A DNA stretch of 64,000 nt from Oscillatoriales cyanobacterium (lineage in GTDB: Bacteria > Cyanobacteriota > Cyanobacteriia > CACIAM-69d), in the NCBI GenBank assembly GCA_004292515.1, contig RDXB01000029.1:18343-82342 (forward strand). Reading direction: 5' to 3'. Position numbers and translations under genes: made by a program. Below, piece after piece: positions 52,225 through 61,413 of the stretch (the first letter of the stretch is position 1; every line of letters starts with the position of its first letter). The notes under the pieces were generated by a model. That model was not told the origin of the DNA, searched no databases, and worked only from the letters and a program-made list of their open reading frames with translations.

Positions 52225-53270
52225 TTGTCCGTGAGGTTCAGGTGCTTCTGAATCCGTTTGAGACGCTTGCTCAGTTCGGGCAATCGGCGATAAACAGCAG
52301 CGCTTTTCAGCCATTCGCGATTGGGAATGGCAGGGTAGCCCGAAACCGTTTCGCCGGGGGGCACGTCGCTGTGCAGGCCCGAGCCAGACGAGGCGATCGC
52401 CCGATCGCCCAGCTTCACATTGTTGGTGATGCCCACTTGCCCCGCCAAAATCACCCCATTGCCCAGCTCCACACCGCCAGCCATCGCCACTTGGGCCGCG
52501 ACCACACAGCCTTCGCCAAGTTTGCAGCCATGACCGATATGCACCATGTTGTCTAGCTTTGTGCCTCGGCCAATCCGGGTTTCGCCCATGGCCGGCCGGT
52601 CGATCGCCCCGTTCACCCCCACATCAACATGGTCTTCAAGGACGACGCGCCCGGTTTGATCCAACTTCAGCCACCCTTGGGACGTGGGCACAAACCCAAA
52701 GCCCTCATCGCCGATCGCCGCGCCGCTGTGAATGATGCAGTGGCGACCCAGGATCGATCGCTCATGGATCACACAGTTGGCATGGAGCCAGGAATCGGCC
52801 CCAATTTCCGCTCCCGCATAGACCGTCACATTGGCCATCAGGCAAACCCGATCGCCAATAATCGCGTTTTCATAGATCGCCACATGGGGCCCGATCGACA
52901 CATCTTGGCCTAGTTGCACGCTCGGATCGATCCAAGCGGTCGGATGAATTCCCGGTTTCGGCTTGAAGGGTTGATAGAAAAAGCGCACCGCCAGGGCAAA
53001 CAGGGCCTTTGGATCGCGCACCGCCACCCAGGGCAGCCCCCGATCGCTCGCTTGGGCCACCAACGCGGGCCGATCGGGCAAAATTACCGCCGCCGTGGTG
53101 CTGTCCAAAAAGTCTGCAAACTTGTCCCCTTCCAGATAGGTCAACTGCCCGGCCTGGGCCTCGGCGATCGGGGCGATCGTCACCAAGTCTGGATCATCAG
53201 CCAAGTCAAAGCGATCGAAGGTGCGATCGCTCAGGTTCTCTAGTTGTTTCAATAATTCGCTAAATTTCAT
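52221..53270 (-). CDS. lpxD: UDP-3-O-acylglucosamine N-acyltransferase
   Basis: Adds the second acyl chain to the lipid A precursor. 349 residues from ATG 53270 (MKFSELLKQLENLSD); the track ORF's 34-residue leader is unlikely. The N-terminal domain (LTYLEGDKFADFLDSTTAAVILP) is followed by a left-handed hexapeptide beta helix (IGDRVCLMANVTVYAGAEIGADSWLHANCVIHERSILGRHCIIHSGAAIGDEGFGFVPT) and FVPT-W-K-type substrate residues. It overlaps the CheR-TPR stop by 4 bases, convergently. lpxA/B/C are not in the window. Confidence 0.95.
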   Translation of the reverse strand: MKFSELLKQLENLSDRTFDRFDLADDPDLVTIAPIAEAQAGQLTYLEGDKFADFLDSTTAAVILPDRPALVAQASDRGLPWVAVRDPKALFALAVRFFYQPFKPKPGIHPTAWIDPSVQLGQDVSIGPHVAIYENAIIGDRVCLMANVTVYAGAEIGADSWLHANCVIHERSILGRHCIIHSGAAIGDEGFGFVPTSQGWLKLDQTGRVVLEDHVDVGVNGAIDRPAMGETRIGRGTKLDNMVHIGHGCKLGEGCVVAAQVAMAGGVELGNGVILAGQVGITNNVKLGDRAIASSGSGLHSDVPPGETVSGYPAIPNREWLKSAAVYRRLPELSKRLKRIQKHLNLTDN

Positions 53271-53370
53271 GGCCCAAACGTATAGGAATTTTGAGGTGAT
53301 TGCGAGGTCATTGGGAACGGGTGAGGCGATCGCAGATTGCGGGCGATCGCCAAACTCGATCGAGACAGAC

Positions 53371-53526
53371 AAGGGGCTGAGAGCTGGTCGTCAAATCGCC
53401 CACAATCCTGACTCCACCGCTAGCGGATCGTGTGGCAGCAAGGGGCTTAAGCCCCTTGTTACGACGATTGGGACAAGGGAATATCAACCGTTTCGGTCTC
53501 ACCCTAGGAAATGACGACAGCCCCTA
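53371..53526. mobile_element. MITE-like element, family 2
   Basis: AGGGGCTGAGAGCTGGTCGTCAAAT at the left and AAATGACGACAGCCCCT at the right are imperfect inverted repeats. The inside carries CCACCGCTAGCGGATCGTG, AAGGGGCTTAAGCCCCTT (53440-53457) and TTACGACGATTGGGACA. It lies between lpxD and pgk. One of the most complete family 2 copies. Confidence 0.7.
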
Positions 53527-53574
53527 AGTCCCTTGTCCCCAGCAGCAGGATCAGGATGCTAACTCAGTCGCAAC

Positions 53575-54780
53575 CTAGGCATCATCCAGCGCCGCAATCC
53601 CAGGCAGCACCTTGCCTTCCAGCAGTTCCAAGCTCGCGCCGCCGCCGGTCGAGATATGGCTCATTTGGTCAGCCACACCCACCTTCTCCACAGCCGCCAC
53701 CGAGTCGCCACCGCCAATAATCGTGGTCACGCCCTTCGGAGTCAGGCTAGCCAGAGTGCGAGCAACCGCTTCTGTTCCGGCCGCGAACTTGTCGAACTCA
53801 AACACGCCCATCGGCCCATTCCAGATCACCGATTGGCAAGTTTCCAACGCCGCTTGGAAGGCCTTAGCCGACTCGGGGCCAATGTCTAGACCCATCCAGC
53901 CATCGGGAATCGCCTCCACGCTGACCGTTTGGCTGTTGGCATCGGGCGCAAAGTTATCGGCCAAAACCACATCGGTCGGCAGCAACAGTTCCACACCCTT
54001 TTCCTTGGCCTTGGCTTCCAGCGCGCGCGCCAGATCCAGCTTGTCTTCCTCCACCAGGGACTTGCCCACGGCCAGGCCGCGTGCCTTGTAGAAGGTGAAG
54101 ATCATGCCGCCGCCGATGAACAGCTTGTCCACTTTGTCCAGCAGGGTTTCGATCACGGTGATTTTGCTCGACACCTTCGAGCCACCGACGATCGCCGCCA
54201 GAGGCCGCTTGGGATGTTCGATCGCCGCTTGCAAATATTGCAATTCCTTTTCGATCAACAGACCGCCAACCGACGGGCTGAGGAACTTGGTCACGCCTTC
54301 GGTGGAAGCGTGGGCCCGGTGCGCCGTGCCGAATGCATCGTTTACGTACAGGTCAGCCAGGGAAGCTAACTTCTGGGAAAATTCCGGATCATTGCCTTCT
54401 TCTTCCGCGTAGAAGCGCACGTTTTCCAGCAGCACCACATCGCCATCGCTCATGGCTGCGACCTTGGCTGCTGCCTCGTCGCCAATGCAGTCATCGGTTT
54501 TGACTACCGGCTTGCCCAGCAGTTCCGACAGGCGCACGGCCACGGGCGTGAGACGCATCGAATCAACAACCTTTCCCTTGGGACGGCCAAAGTGGCTGGC
54601 CAAGATGACCTTCGCGCCTTTGCCGGTCAGGTCTTGGATTGTGGGCAGAGCAGCCCGAATCCGGGTGTCGTCGGTGATTTTGCCAGCATCGTCAAGAGGT
54701 ACGTTGAAATCAACGCGCACGAGGACGCGCTTGCCAGCTACATCAGCCGCCGACAAATTTGCTACAGTTTTCTTTGACAC
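53575..54780 (-). CDS. pgk: Phosphoglycerate kinase
   Basis: Interconverts 3-phosphoglycerate and 1,3-bisphosphoglycerate in glycolysis and the Calvin cycle. 401 residues. [66 protein letters not shown] and [18 protein letters not shown] are the diagnostic substrate- and nucleotide-binding motifs. AAAGGAGGTTTTTATCGTG precedes the ATG, a strong ribosome binding site. It is transcribed away from a short gap shared with the universal stress gene. Confidence 0.97.
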   Translation of the reverse strand: MSKKTVANLSAADVAGKRVLVRVDFNVPLDDAGKITDDTRIRAALPTIQDLTGKGAKVILASHFGRPKGKVVDSMRLTPVAVRLSELLGKPVVKTDDCIGDEAAAKVAAMSDGDVVLLENVRFYAEEEGNDPEFSQKLASLADLYVNDAFGTAHRAHASTEGVTKFLSPSVGGLLIEKELQYLQAAIEHPKRPLAAIVGGSKVSSKITVIETLLDKVDKLFIGGGMIFTFYKARGLAVGKSLVEEDKLDLARALEAKAKEKGVELLLPTDVVLADNFAPDANSQTVSVEAIPDGWMGLDIGPESAKAFQAALETCQSVIWNGPMGVFEFDKFAAGTEAVARTLASLTPKGVTTIIGGGDSVAAVEKVGVADQMSHISTGGGASLELLEGKVLPGIAALDDA

Positions 54781-54865
54781 GATAAAAACCTCCTTTCAAT
54801 GCGTCTCGCGGAAATTCGCGCGGGATTTTCGCGAAAGTTCACGCGGTGAATATTGTCCCCCAAAG

Positions 54866-55249
54866 ATGTTCGAGACGATTCTTTTTCCGATTGATCGATC
54901 GCCCGAATCTCGCGAGGCGGCCGAAACCGTTGCCCAACTGGTGCAACATCACAACAGTCGATTAGTTATTTTGTCGGTGGTTCCGGGGCCCAACGAGGCT
55001 GAAATTGAGGCGGCTGAGGTGTTGCTCAGTCGGGCCAAGGCGATGTTTGCCGAGCGCGGTGTTGAGGCGGATGTTATTGAGCGGGAAGGGATGCCCGCCT
55101 TCACGATTTGCGATGTGGCCGATGAGGTGGATGCCAATTTGATTGTGATGGGTAGCCGGGGCATGGGTCTGACCAGCGAGGGGGCGGCCGAAAGCACGAC
55201 CCATCGGGTGATTGAGCTGTCGCCCTGTCCGGTGATGGTGGTTCCGTAA
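54866..55249 (+). CDS. Universal stress protein (UspA family)
   Basis: 127 residues from ATG 54866, embedded at the end of a longer spurious track ORF. FETILFPIDRSPESREAAETVAQLV begins the fold, and LIVMGSRGMGLTSEGAAESTTHRVIELSPCPVMVVP is the ATP-binding G-2x-G-9x-G(S/T)-type end, here slightly diverged. A small cytoplasmic dimer with stress-related role. It is divergent from pgk with an 85-base gap. Confidence 0.9.
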   Translation: MFETILFPIDRSPESREAAETVAQLVQHHNSRLVILSVVPGPNEAEIEAAEVLLSRAKAMFAERGVEADVIEREGMPAFTICDVADEVDANLIVMGSRGMGLTSEGAAESTTHRVIELSPCPVMVVP

Positions 55250-55301
55250 TTGGTGATAAATGGTGGGGATTTTCGAGTTTGGGTGATCCCGATAGATTGT
55301 C

Positions 55302-55330
55302 GTAGGGGCAGGTTTCAAACCTGCCCCTAC
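55302..55330. repeat. 29-base hairpin GTAGGGGCAGGTTT
   Basis: GTAGGGGCAGGTTT-C-AAACCTGCCCCTAC is a perfect inverted repeat around one base, 52 bases after the universal stress gene. The sequence is a common cyanobacterial intergenic repeat. It is flanked by two copies of GGGTGATCCC. Confidence 0.7.
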
Positions 55331-55394
55331 CGAGGTTTGGGGGATTTTTGAACTTGGGTGATCCCCACATTGATGATGGTCAAAATGCTTCCTG

Positions 55395-55429
55395 GGAGGG
55401 GCGATCGCCACTAGTGCGATCGCCCCTCC
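55395..55429. terminator. Strong hairpin between usp and haloperoxidase genes
   Basis: GGAGGGGCGATCGC-CACTAGT-GCGATCGCCCCTCC forms a perfect 14-bp stem with HIP1 in both arms, followed by TGTTTTG. It lies between convergent genes and could terminate both. Confidence 0.65.
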
Positions 55430-55489
55430 TGTTTTGTGGTTGTTCGATCAATTCGATCAAGTTGTGATCAGGTTGCGATCGAGGCGCGG

Positions 55490-57364
55490 CTAACTAGGGC
55501 GATCGCCGTTGATGTAGGCCTGGGCCCGATCCCAGACTGCCCCTGCCACCTTGCGACCCAGGGCTAGGCCTTCCACGTTGTCGGCTTCCACATGGATGCC
55601 GCCATAGATGCGCGACAGACCCGATTCATTGGCCGCATCGCTGTAGGTTGCCCAGGACAGGGAGACCGGTGCTGTGGGCGTTTTGCCCGCATCGTAGCGG
55701 TTGCCGCCCACGGGTTGGGTAAAGGACAGCCCAAAGGTGTCACTCCCCGTGGCCCGTTGCAAAATCTCGGCCGCCGCCGCGCTAAAGGTACTGTGGCCAG
55801 AAACGTAGCTGGCAAAGGGCGGCGTGGGTGAAGCCGTGTTTTGGTAGGGCGTGAATTGTGTACCAGGCTTGGTCACGGTGCCTTGGCCTGGGCCGCCCCA
55901 AGTCTGCACCAGTTGATTTCCCTTGACGGCGGCAATTTCCGTGATCGGGCGGGCGGAGTCGTAGGCGCGCTTGGTTTCCCAGGCGGCGATCCCCGCATCC
56001 ATTACTGCATTACCCAAGGCGAAGAACATCTTGATGTCTTGATCCAGGGTGTGGCGATCGCGCTGGGACGCATATTGACCAATGCCGATCCAAGATCCGG
56101 GCGGGAAGGACGTGCCGCCGCCATCTTCCCAGAACTCCGCGATCGTCTTTTGGCGATCGGTCAGGGCGGCACTGATATTCAGCACTTGTTCGGCTTGGCG
56201 AATATATTCAGCACTGCCAAAGGCGGGCGGTGCGGCTGGCCGGAATTGCGCACCACTGGTCAAGCCAAAGGGCTTAACTTGGCCCCACTGGGGAGTCAGG
56301 AAGGATTGCACCTTGCCATCGGGTGTTTTCAGGGGTTGCCAATGGTCGGGATTGTTGATGCCGGTACTGCCGGTGGTGGTGTCGTGGGGTTGGTTGAGGG
56401 GTTTGTAGCCGGTGTAGTCGGCATAGGCTCCGGTGGCCCGATCGCCGAGTTGATTCGATCCATCCTGGTGGCGGGTGGTGAGCACAGCGCTGGCGGCGGC
56501 GTTGCCAATCCCGGCGGCGGAGGTGCGATCGATCCGGCTGTTGTTGGGGTCGAGGCCGATCGCGCTCAAGGCTCCATCAATCAGGGATTTTTGGGTGGGG
56601 AACAGATCCAGCAAACTGCGATAGGCCGCATAGGAAATCGCTTCAATTTTGTTTTCCAGGGTGTTTTCACGGGCAGTTTGTTGCCAACTGTTGTTTAGTT
56701 CCACCCCTGTGGCCTGGGGATCGTAGGCCGACCAGGCATCGTACATGGCCGTGTTGACAATGCCATAGGCCCGTGAGGCGATTGTTGGGCCGGGCTTGCT
56801 GTTGCGCACTGCCTGTCGAGCTACTTCATTCCAAAAGGGGACGGGGTTGCTGCGGAGGCTGCTGGGGGTGATCGGGACGGTCAGCTCAGTGCCCTGGCCG
56901 GTCAGCACATCAAACACGGCGGGCTTGGTGGTGGTCAGGGGTTGGGCCTGGAGTTCGATCGTGGCGCTCGCGAGTTTGTGGGGGCAGGCTGCCAGGATGT
57001 AGCTGCCGGGGTCGATCGCCGCATCAATGATCGATTTCCCCGCCCCCAGGGATGTTGATGAGCTGATCAATTCGCCGGGATCGATCGCCCCATTGCTGTT
57101 GCGATCGGCGATTAGCAGCAAGTCCACATTGCGATCGTTGCCCTGGGCGATCGCCTTGAGCGACACCGCTTGTGTCACATCCAACCGACAAAACGACCAG
57201 CGATCGGTGACGGGCCGAAAAACCTTACCTCCCCCCGCTGCGACCTCAAGAACATTAATGGCTGGCTTGGCTCCCAAGGAAATGTTGGGGACTCCATCAG
57301 GAATCGCGGCCGGCAAACCGCTAGCCGATTGAATTTCATTAATGGTTGAAAGGGTAGTAGCCAT
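55490..57364 (-). CDS. Vanadium-dependent haloperoxidase-type protein
   Basis: About 624 residues from ATG 57364. The C-terminal two thirds match the vanadate-binding (PAP2-like) fold: ETKRAYDSARPITEI gives K-x6-RP near residue 465, YVSGHSTFSAAAAEIL gives SGH near 521, and SRIYGGIHVEADNVEG gives SR-x5-H-x3-D near 583, together the full active-site pattern. The N-terminal 160 residues are a separate domain of beta strands with DRNSNGAIDPGE, a calcium-like loop, resembling a pre-peptidase (PPC) domain. It would oxidise halides with peroxide, or act as an acid phosphatase. No signal peptide is clear. No natural-product genes lie next to it. Confidence 0.9.
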   Translation of the reverse strand: MATTLSTINEIQSASGLPAAIPDGVPNISLGAKPAINVLEVAAGGGKVFRPVTDRWSFCRLDVTQAVSLKAIAQGNDRNVDLLLIADRNSNGAIDPGELISSSTSLGAGKSIIDAAIDPGSYILAACPHKLASATIELQAQPLTTTKPAVFDVLTGQGTELTVPITPSSLRSNPVPFWNEVARQAVRNSKPGPTIASRAYGIVNTAMYDAWSAYDPQATGVELNNSWQQTARENTLENKIEAISYAAYRSLLDLFPTQKSLIDGALSAIGLDPNNSRIDRTSAAGIGNAAASAVLTTRHQDGSNQLGDRATGAYADYTGYKPLNQPHDTTTGSTGINNPDHWQPLKTPDGKVQSFLTPQWGQVKPFGLTSGAQFRPAAPPAFGSAEYIRQAEQVLNISAALTDRQKTIAEFWEDGGGTSFPPGSWIGIGQYASQRDRHTLDQDIKMFFALGNAVMDAGIAAWETKRAYDSARPITEIAAVKGNQLVQTWGGPGQGTVTKPGTQFTPYQNTASPTPPFASYVSGHSTFSAAAAEILQRATGSDTFGLSFTQPVGGNRYDAGKTPTAPVSLSWATYSDAANESGLSRIYGGIHVEADNVEGLALGRKVAGAVWDRAQAYINGDRPS

Positions 57365-58398
57365 AGTGAACAAGTTTTGAGTAGATGATGTCCAGTGCCG
57401 GATGGGAATTCTGGGTGGAGAAGAGGTAGGTGAAACGCGAGCCTGTGCAAAATTAATTCACCAATAAGGCTCATAGCCCCAGAGCTTTTTTACCCAGGTG
57501 GATTAGTATTGACTGATTAGTGTTGACTGCACAAATTAGCTCTAAGAACCCATGAAAACTTATCTCCCAAACAAATTAGGGTTAATTGATTGGGAGTGTT
57601 GGCAACCCATCTCAAGGCAGTTCAGAACGAGACTTGAGGGATGCCCAAACAACCAATGACTGGCTTCCCCAGCTTCTGCAATGGTGACGACCCAATGACC
57701 GTTAGGGCCAGGGTGATGACCAGCAGAATGCCAGCTTGTTCTTACAGGTGATCTCTGGCTGAGATTGATTGTGATCAGTTGATGATGCGATCAAGATCAC
57801 AAGCCTGAATAAGCTAGATCTGAGGTAACGAATCTGATTTCGGTTGGCTATTTCTACAAAAGCCAATATAACGCCTGAACTCTGGTCGTCAATCAAAAAA
57901 AGTGATTGTTTTTATGAAGAGATCGTAAATGTCAAAGATCAATAAATATTGTGTATTTCACCTGTGAGTAATAACGAGAGGTATCGTTGATAGCCCTGTT
58001 GGTTGTCTATTTTGGATAGTCAATAAAACTCATATCGACTTTGATCATCTGAGAGCATGTCTGAAAAGCCAAGATTGATACTCTGCAGGCCCCATCGATC
58101 GACGCAGATAAGGGGCTTGCGCATCTGGCCCCCAAAACTATTGGTGCTCGGCCCGGGTGGTGCTTGGCCCGGGTCAAAAGATACTTTCCAGACATCCTCT
58201 ATAAGCGCGATCGCCCCTGCATTAGTCCTGTAGGTAACAGGTGCGCCCGACGATAGGAGTTGGGTGATCGGGTCTCTGAGGGGCGATCGCGGCGTGGCAA
58301 TCGGTTACTGAGGCGGGTGCTTCGCGCCGTTGTGGTGCAAATTGGTAGTTGAAGAATGGTGTTGGCAGGCGATCGCTGGTGCTGAGGGGATTGCTGAG
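57365..58398. other. 1-kb intergenic region with one MITE-like element
   Basis: Between divergent haloperoxidase and PlsY-fusion genes. Apart from the element at 58051-58200 and a short repeat of GATTAGTGTTGACT near 57500-57530, I see no recognisable gene. The minus-strand ORFs near 57702 and 58007 lack family features. AT content is higher than the flanks from 57500 to 58050. Confidence 0.5.
58051..58200. mobile_element. MITE-like element, family 1 (inverted, with insertion)
   Basis: GAGAGCATGTCTGAAAAGCC at the left and AAAGATACTTTCCAGACATCCTCT at the right are inverted repeats of family 1. It is in the opposite orientation to the 29287 copy and contains a duplicated GGCCCGGGT segment that makes it about 20 bases longer. 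Confidence 0.65.
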
Positions 58399-61300
58399 AT
58401 GACAAGCGAACAGGTCTTGGGGCTTTTGGTGCTGTTGACGCTCTGTCCAGCGCTGGGGGCCCTGCCACTGACGGATTGGATTGTGCGCTTGGGAGCGGGC
58501 AAGCGATTGCACCGTCTCGGAACGGGCAACATTAGCGTGTCGGCGGCGTTCTACCATGCGGGCCCTTGGTGGGGGCTGCTGGCGGTGTCGGCGGAGGCCA
58601 TGAAAGGCTTAGGGGCTGTGTGGTTGGCGCGGCAATTTTTCCCCCTGGGGTCGGGCTGGGAATGGCTGACGATCGGGGGGGTGGTGCTGGGTCGTTACTG
58701 GGTGGGGCGCGGCGCGGGCATGACCAACGCCACCTGGGGGGCGATCGCCCATGAACCGGCGGCAGCGGGCCTGACTGCGGTGCTGACCTTGGCGGGTTTT
58801 GCGGTAATGCGCGATCGGCAAACCAGCCGTTTGTTGGTGTTGGCGGTCTATCCCCTGATGTTGGGGTTGCTGCATCCCAATGGGGTCGATCGGGTGGTGG
58901 GGGCTGTGTTGGTGGCGGCGATGCTGGGTTGGTTGTGCCAGACAGTGCCCGATGATTTGTCTCTATCTCGATCGGGCGCAGCAGCCGGATCTCAGGCAAC
59001 GATGGGCTTTTTTCAAGGACGGGCGGATTCTATGCTGTCTCTCGGACAAACGCTGGATGCTGATCGTGCAGGGCGCAAGGCGGCCACCTTGGCCCGGTTG
59101 AAGGCCTTTGGCTATCCGGTCTTGCCCGGTTGGGTGCTGCTGCCGGGGGATGATCCGGTGCTGCTGGCCAATCGGCTAGCGGGCCAGGAGGAATTGACGG
59201 AAGGATTGGCCCAAGCGATTTTTGAGCCGCCATTGATCGTGCGCTCGTCGGCGATCGGGGAGGATGGCGATCGCTCGGCGGCGGCGGGGTTGTATGAAAC
59301 CCTCAGTGATGTGCGCACGCCCTTGGAGTTGGTGGAAGCAGTGGCGGCGGTGTTTCAGTCCTACGATCGCCCGGCGGCCGTTGAATATCGGCGCGATCGG
59401 GGTCTGCCCGACCAAAGCATGGCCGTGTTGGTGCAGCCCCAAATCTCCGGGGCCTTTTCGGGCGTGGCCTTCAGTCGCGATCCCGTGACCCAGCAGGGCG
59501 AGACGGTGTTGGTGGAAGCCTTGCCGGGGGAAGCGGCCCAGGTGGTGTCGGGGCGGATCACGCCGGAGTCCTACCGGATTGAAGTGACCGACATGGACGT
59601 GGCGGCCTGGCGGGAGTCGCGATCGGTGGCTTTTCCCAACCGTGGAACGGCCAGCCAGTCGATCGAGTCTGAGCTGCGGTTGCTGGCCAGCAACAGCAAG
59701 GCAATTGATGCCGAAACTGGCACGGGCGATGTGCCTAGTTGGCTGGTGCGCGAAGTGGCCCTGCTGGCGCGGGATCTGGAGCTACATTTTGACGGCGTAC
59801 CCCAGGATTTGGAATGGACTTTTGATGGCCAAAATCTCTGGATTTTGCAGGCCCGACCGATCACGACGCTGCTGCCGGTTTGGACCAGACGCATCGCAGC
59901 CGACGTAATTCCCGGCACGATTCGGCCCCTCACTTGGTCGATTAATCGATCGCTCACCTGTGGCGCTTGGGGGCGGCTGTTTACCCTGGTTTTGGGCCAG
60001 CGGGCGGCGGGTCTGGATTTCTTGGAAACGGCCACCCTGTTCCATGGCCATGCCTATTTCAACGTCACGCTGCTGGGCGACTTGTTTCGGCGGATGGGGC
60101 TGCCCCCCGAGAGCCTCGAAGCCCTGACCCGAGGGAGCAAAATGAGTCGCCCGCCCCTGTCGGCCACCCTACGAAATTTGCCAGGGCTGTTGCGACTGGT
60201 GGGGCAAGAGTGGGGCCTGGAGCGATCGTTCCAGCGAGACTGGCAGCAACATTTACAACCGGGGTTGGCTAGTTTGGAGGCCTTGCCCGCCGAACAGTTG
60301 GCTGAACCCGATCGCCTGTTGGTGCGTGTGGATTGCATTTTGGGCCTGCTCGATCGCACCACGGACTACAGCATTTTGGCTCCCCTGAGCGCCGCCCTGC
60401 GCCAATCGATCGGGCGAGTAGACTTGGCTCAACTCGATGCCGGCCGCCATCCAGAAGTGGCCGCCACCCGCTGGCTACAAGGCTTGGCCCGACGAATGCA
60501 AACGGTGCTATCGATCGAAACGATCCAAGCCCTCGGGCAGCCGACAGCCGTTTGGGAGGCCTTGGCTGCCGAGCCGGCCGGTCGGGAAGTGATCGCTAGC
60601 TTCCATGTCTTTTTAGAAACCTATGGCTACCTGAGCGAGGTGGGCACTGATGTGGCGATTCCCACTTGGAGAGAAGTGCCAGAAGTGCCCCAAGCCATGT
60701 TGGTGCGCTTGGCCGCCGGCCCGATCGCCGACACATCCCCCACGCGATCGCAATCCTCAGCCGCCCAACGCCGCCTCGACTTAAAAGGTCAAGTGGCGGA
60801 GGTCTATAACAAGCTGCTGGCAGAATTGCGCTGGACAATGGTGACACTCGAACAGCGGTTGCTCAGTGCCCAACTGTTGCTACAGGCGGGCGACCTTTTC
60901 TACTTAGAAATCGATGAAGTGCGGCAGCTAGTCGCTGATCCCCAATGGGCCAAGCCCTTTGAAGCGCGCATTGCCCAGCGCCGCCAAGCCTTTGGGGAAT
61001 GGAAAAAAGCCACTGTTCCCAGCTTGGTTTATGGCCAAGAGCCGCCCCTCTGCGCGGTGGAGTGGACAGCGGCCCCGGCTCGATCGACCTTGCGAGGACT
61101 GGGGGGCAGTCCTGGCCAAACGGAGGGCCGGGCGATCGTGATTCGATCGCTGGAGGATTTGAACCTGGCCCCAGCGATCGGCCCGCGATCGGTCTTGGTT
61201 GTGCCCTACGTGGATGCCGCTTGGGGGCCGCTGCTGGTGCGAGCCGGTGGCCTGATCTGTGAAGCCGGTGGGCGACTGTCTCACGGGGCGATCGTGGCGC

Positions 61301-61413
61301 GGGAATATCGGATTCCGGCAGTTTTGGATGTGCCCAACGTGACCCAGCGCCTCCGCACCGGCCAGCGCCTCCGCATTGATGGCACGACCGGGGCGATCGA
61401 TATTCTGGATTAA
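58399..61413 (+). CDS. PlsY-like glycerol-3-phosphate acyltransferase fused to PEP synthase-like domains
   Basis: About 1004 residues from ATG 58399; the track ORF adds 23. Residues 1-190 are a multi-helix PlsY-type domain (LGTGNISVSAAFYHAG resembles the PlsY GxGNhGxTN loop but with several substitutions). Residues 215-500 resemble the PEP-synthase/PPDK ATP-grasp half: LARLKAFGYPVLPGWVLL, PPLIVRSSAIGEDGDRSAAAGLYETL, AVLVQPQISGAFSGVAFSRDPVTQQG, DLEWTFDGQNLWILQARPI. A long helical middle follows, then the PEP-utilising mobile domain GGLICEAGGRLSHGAIVAREYRIPAV with its phospho-histidine near 960. The combination occurs in cyanobacteria; the joint reaction is unknown. The stop codon lies in the first unit of a 15-bp repeat array. 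Confidence 0.88.
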   Translation: MTSEQVLGLLVLLTLCPALGALPLTDWIVRLGAGKRLHRLGTGNISVSAAFYHAGPWWGLLAVSAEAMKGLGAVWLARQFFPLGSGWEWLTIGGVVLGRYWVGRGAGMTNATWGAIAHEPAAAGLTAVLTLAGFAVMRDRQTSRLLVLAVYPLMLGLLHPNGVDRVVGAVLVAAMLGWLCQTVPDDLSLSRSGAAAGSQATMGFFQGRADSMLSLGQTLDADRAGRKAATLARLKAFGYPVLPGWVLLPGDDPVLLANRLAGQEELTEGLAQAIFEPPLIVRSSAIGEDGDRSAAAGLYETLSDVRTPLELVEAVAAVFQSYDRPAAVEYRRDRGLPDQSMAVLVQPQISGAFSGVAFSRDPVTQQGETVLVEALPGEAAQVVSGRITPESYRIEVTDMDVAAWRESRSVAFPNRGTASQSIESELRLLASNSKAIDAETGTGDVPSWLVREVALLARDLELHFDGVPQDLEWTFDGQNLWILQARPITTLLPVWTRRIAADVIPGTIRPLTWSINRSLTCGAWGRLFTLVLGQRAAGLDFLETATLFHGHAYFNVTLLGDLFRRMGLPPESLEALTRGSKMSRPPLSATLRNLPGLLRLVGQEWGLERSFQRDWQQHLQPGLASLEALPAEQLAEPDRLLVRVDCILGLLDRTTDYSILAPLSAALRQSIGRVDLAQLDAGRHPEVAATRWLQGLARRMQTVLSIETIQALGQPTAVWEALAAEPAGREVIASFHVFLETYGYLSEVGTDVAIPTWREVPEVPQAMLVRLAAGPIADTSPTRSQSSAAQRRLDLKGQVAEVYNKLLAELRWTMVTLEQRLLSAQLLLQAGDLFYLEIDEVRQLVADPQWAKPFEARIAQRRQAFGEWKKATVPSLVYGQEPPLCAVEWTAAPARSTLRGLGGSPGQTEGRAIVIRSLEDLNLAPAIGPRSVLVVPYVDAAWGPLLVRAGGLICEAGGRLSHGAIVAREYRIPAVLDVPNVTQRLRTGQRLRIDGTTGAIDILD

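Noticed and set aside
55841-56698. 285-aa plus-strand ORF inside the haloperoxidase gene
   Set aside because: Gly/Val-rich antisense shadow of a gene with intact catalytic motifs.
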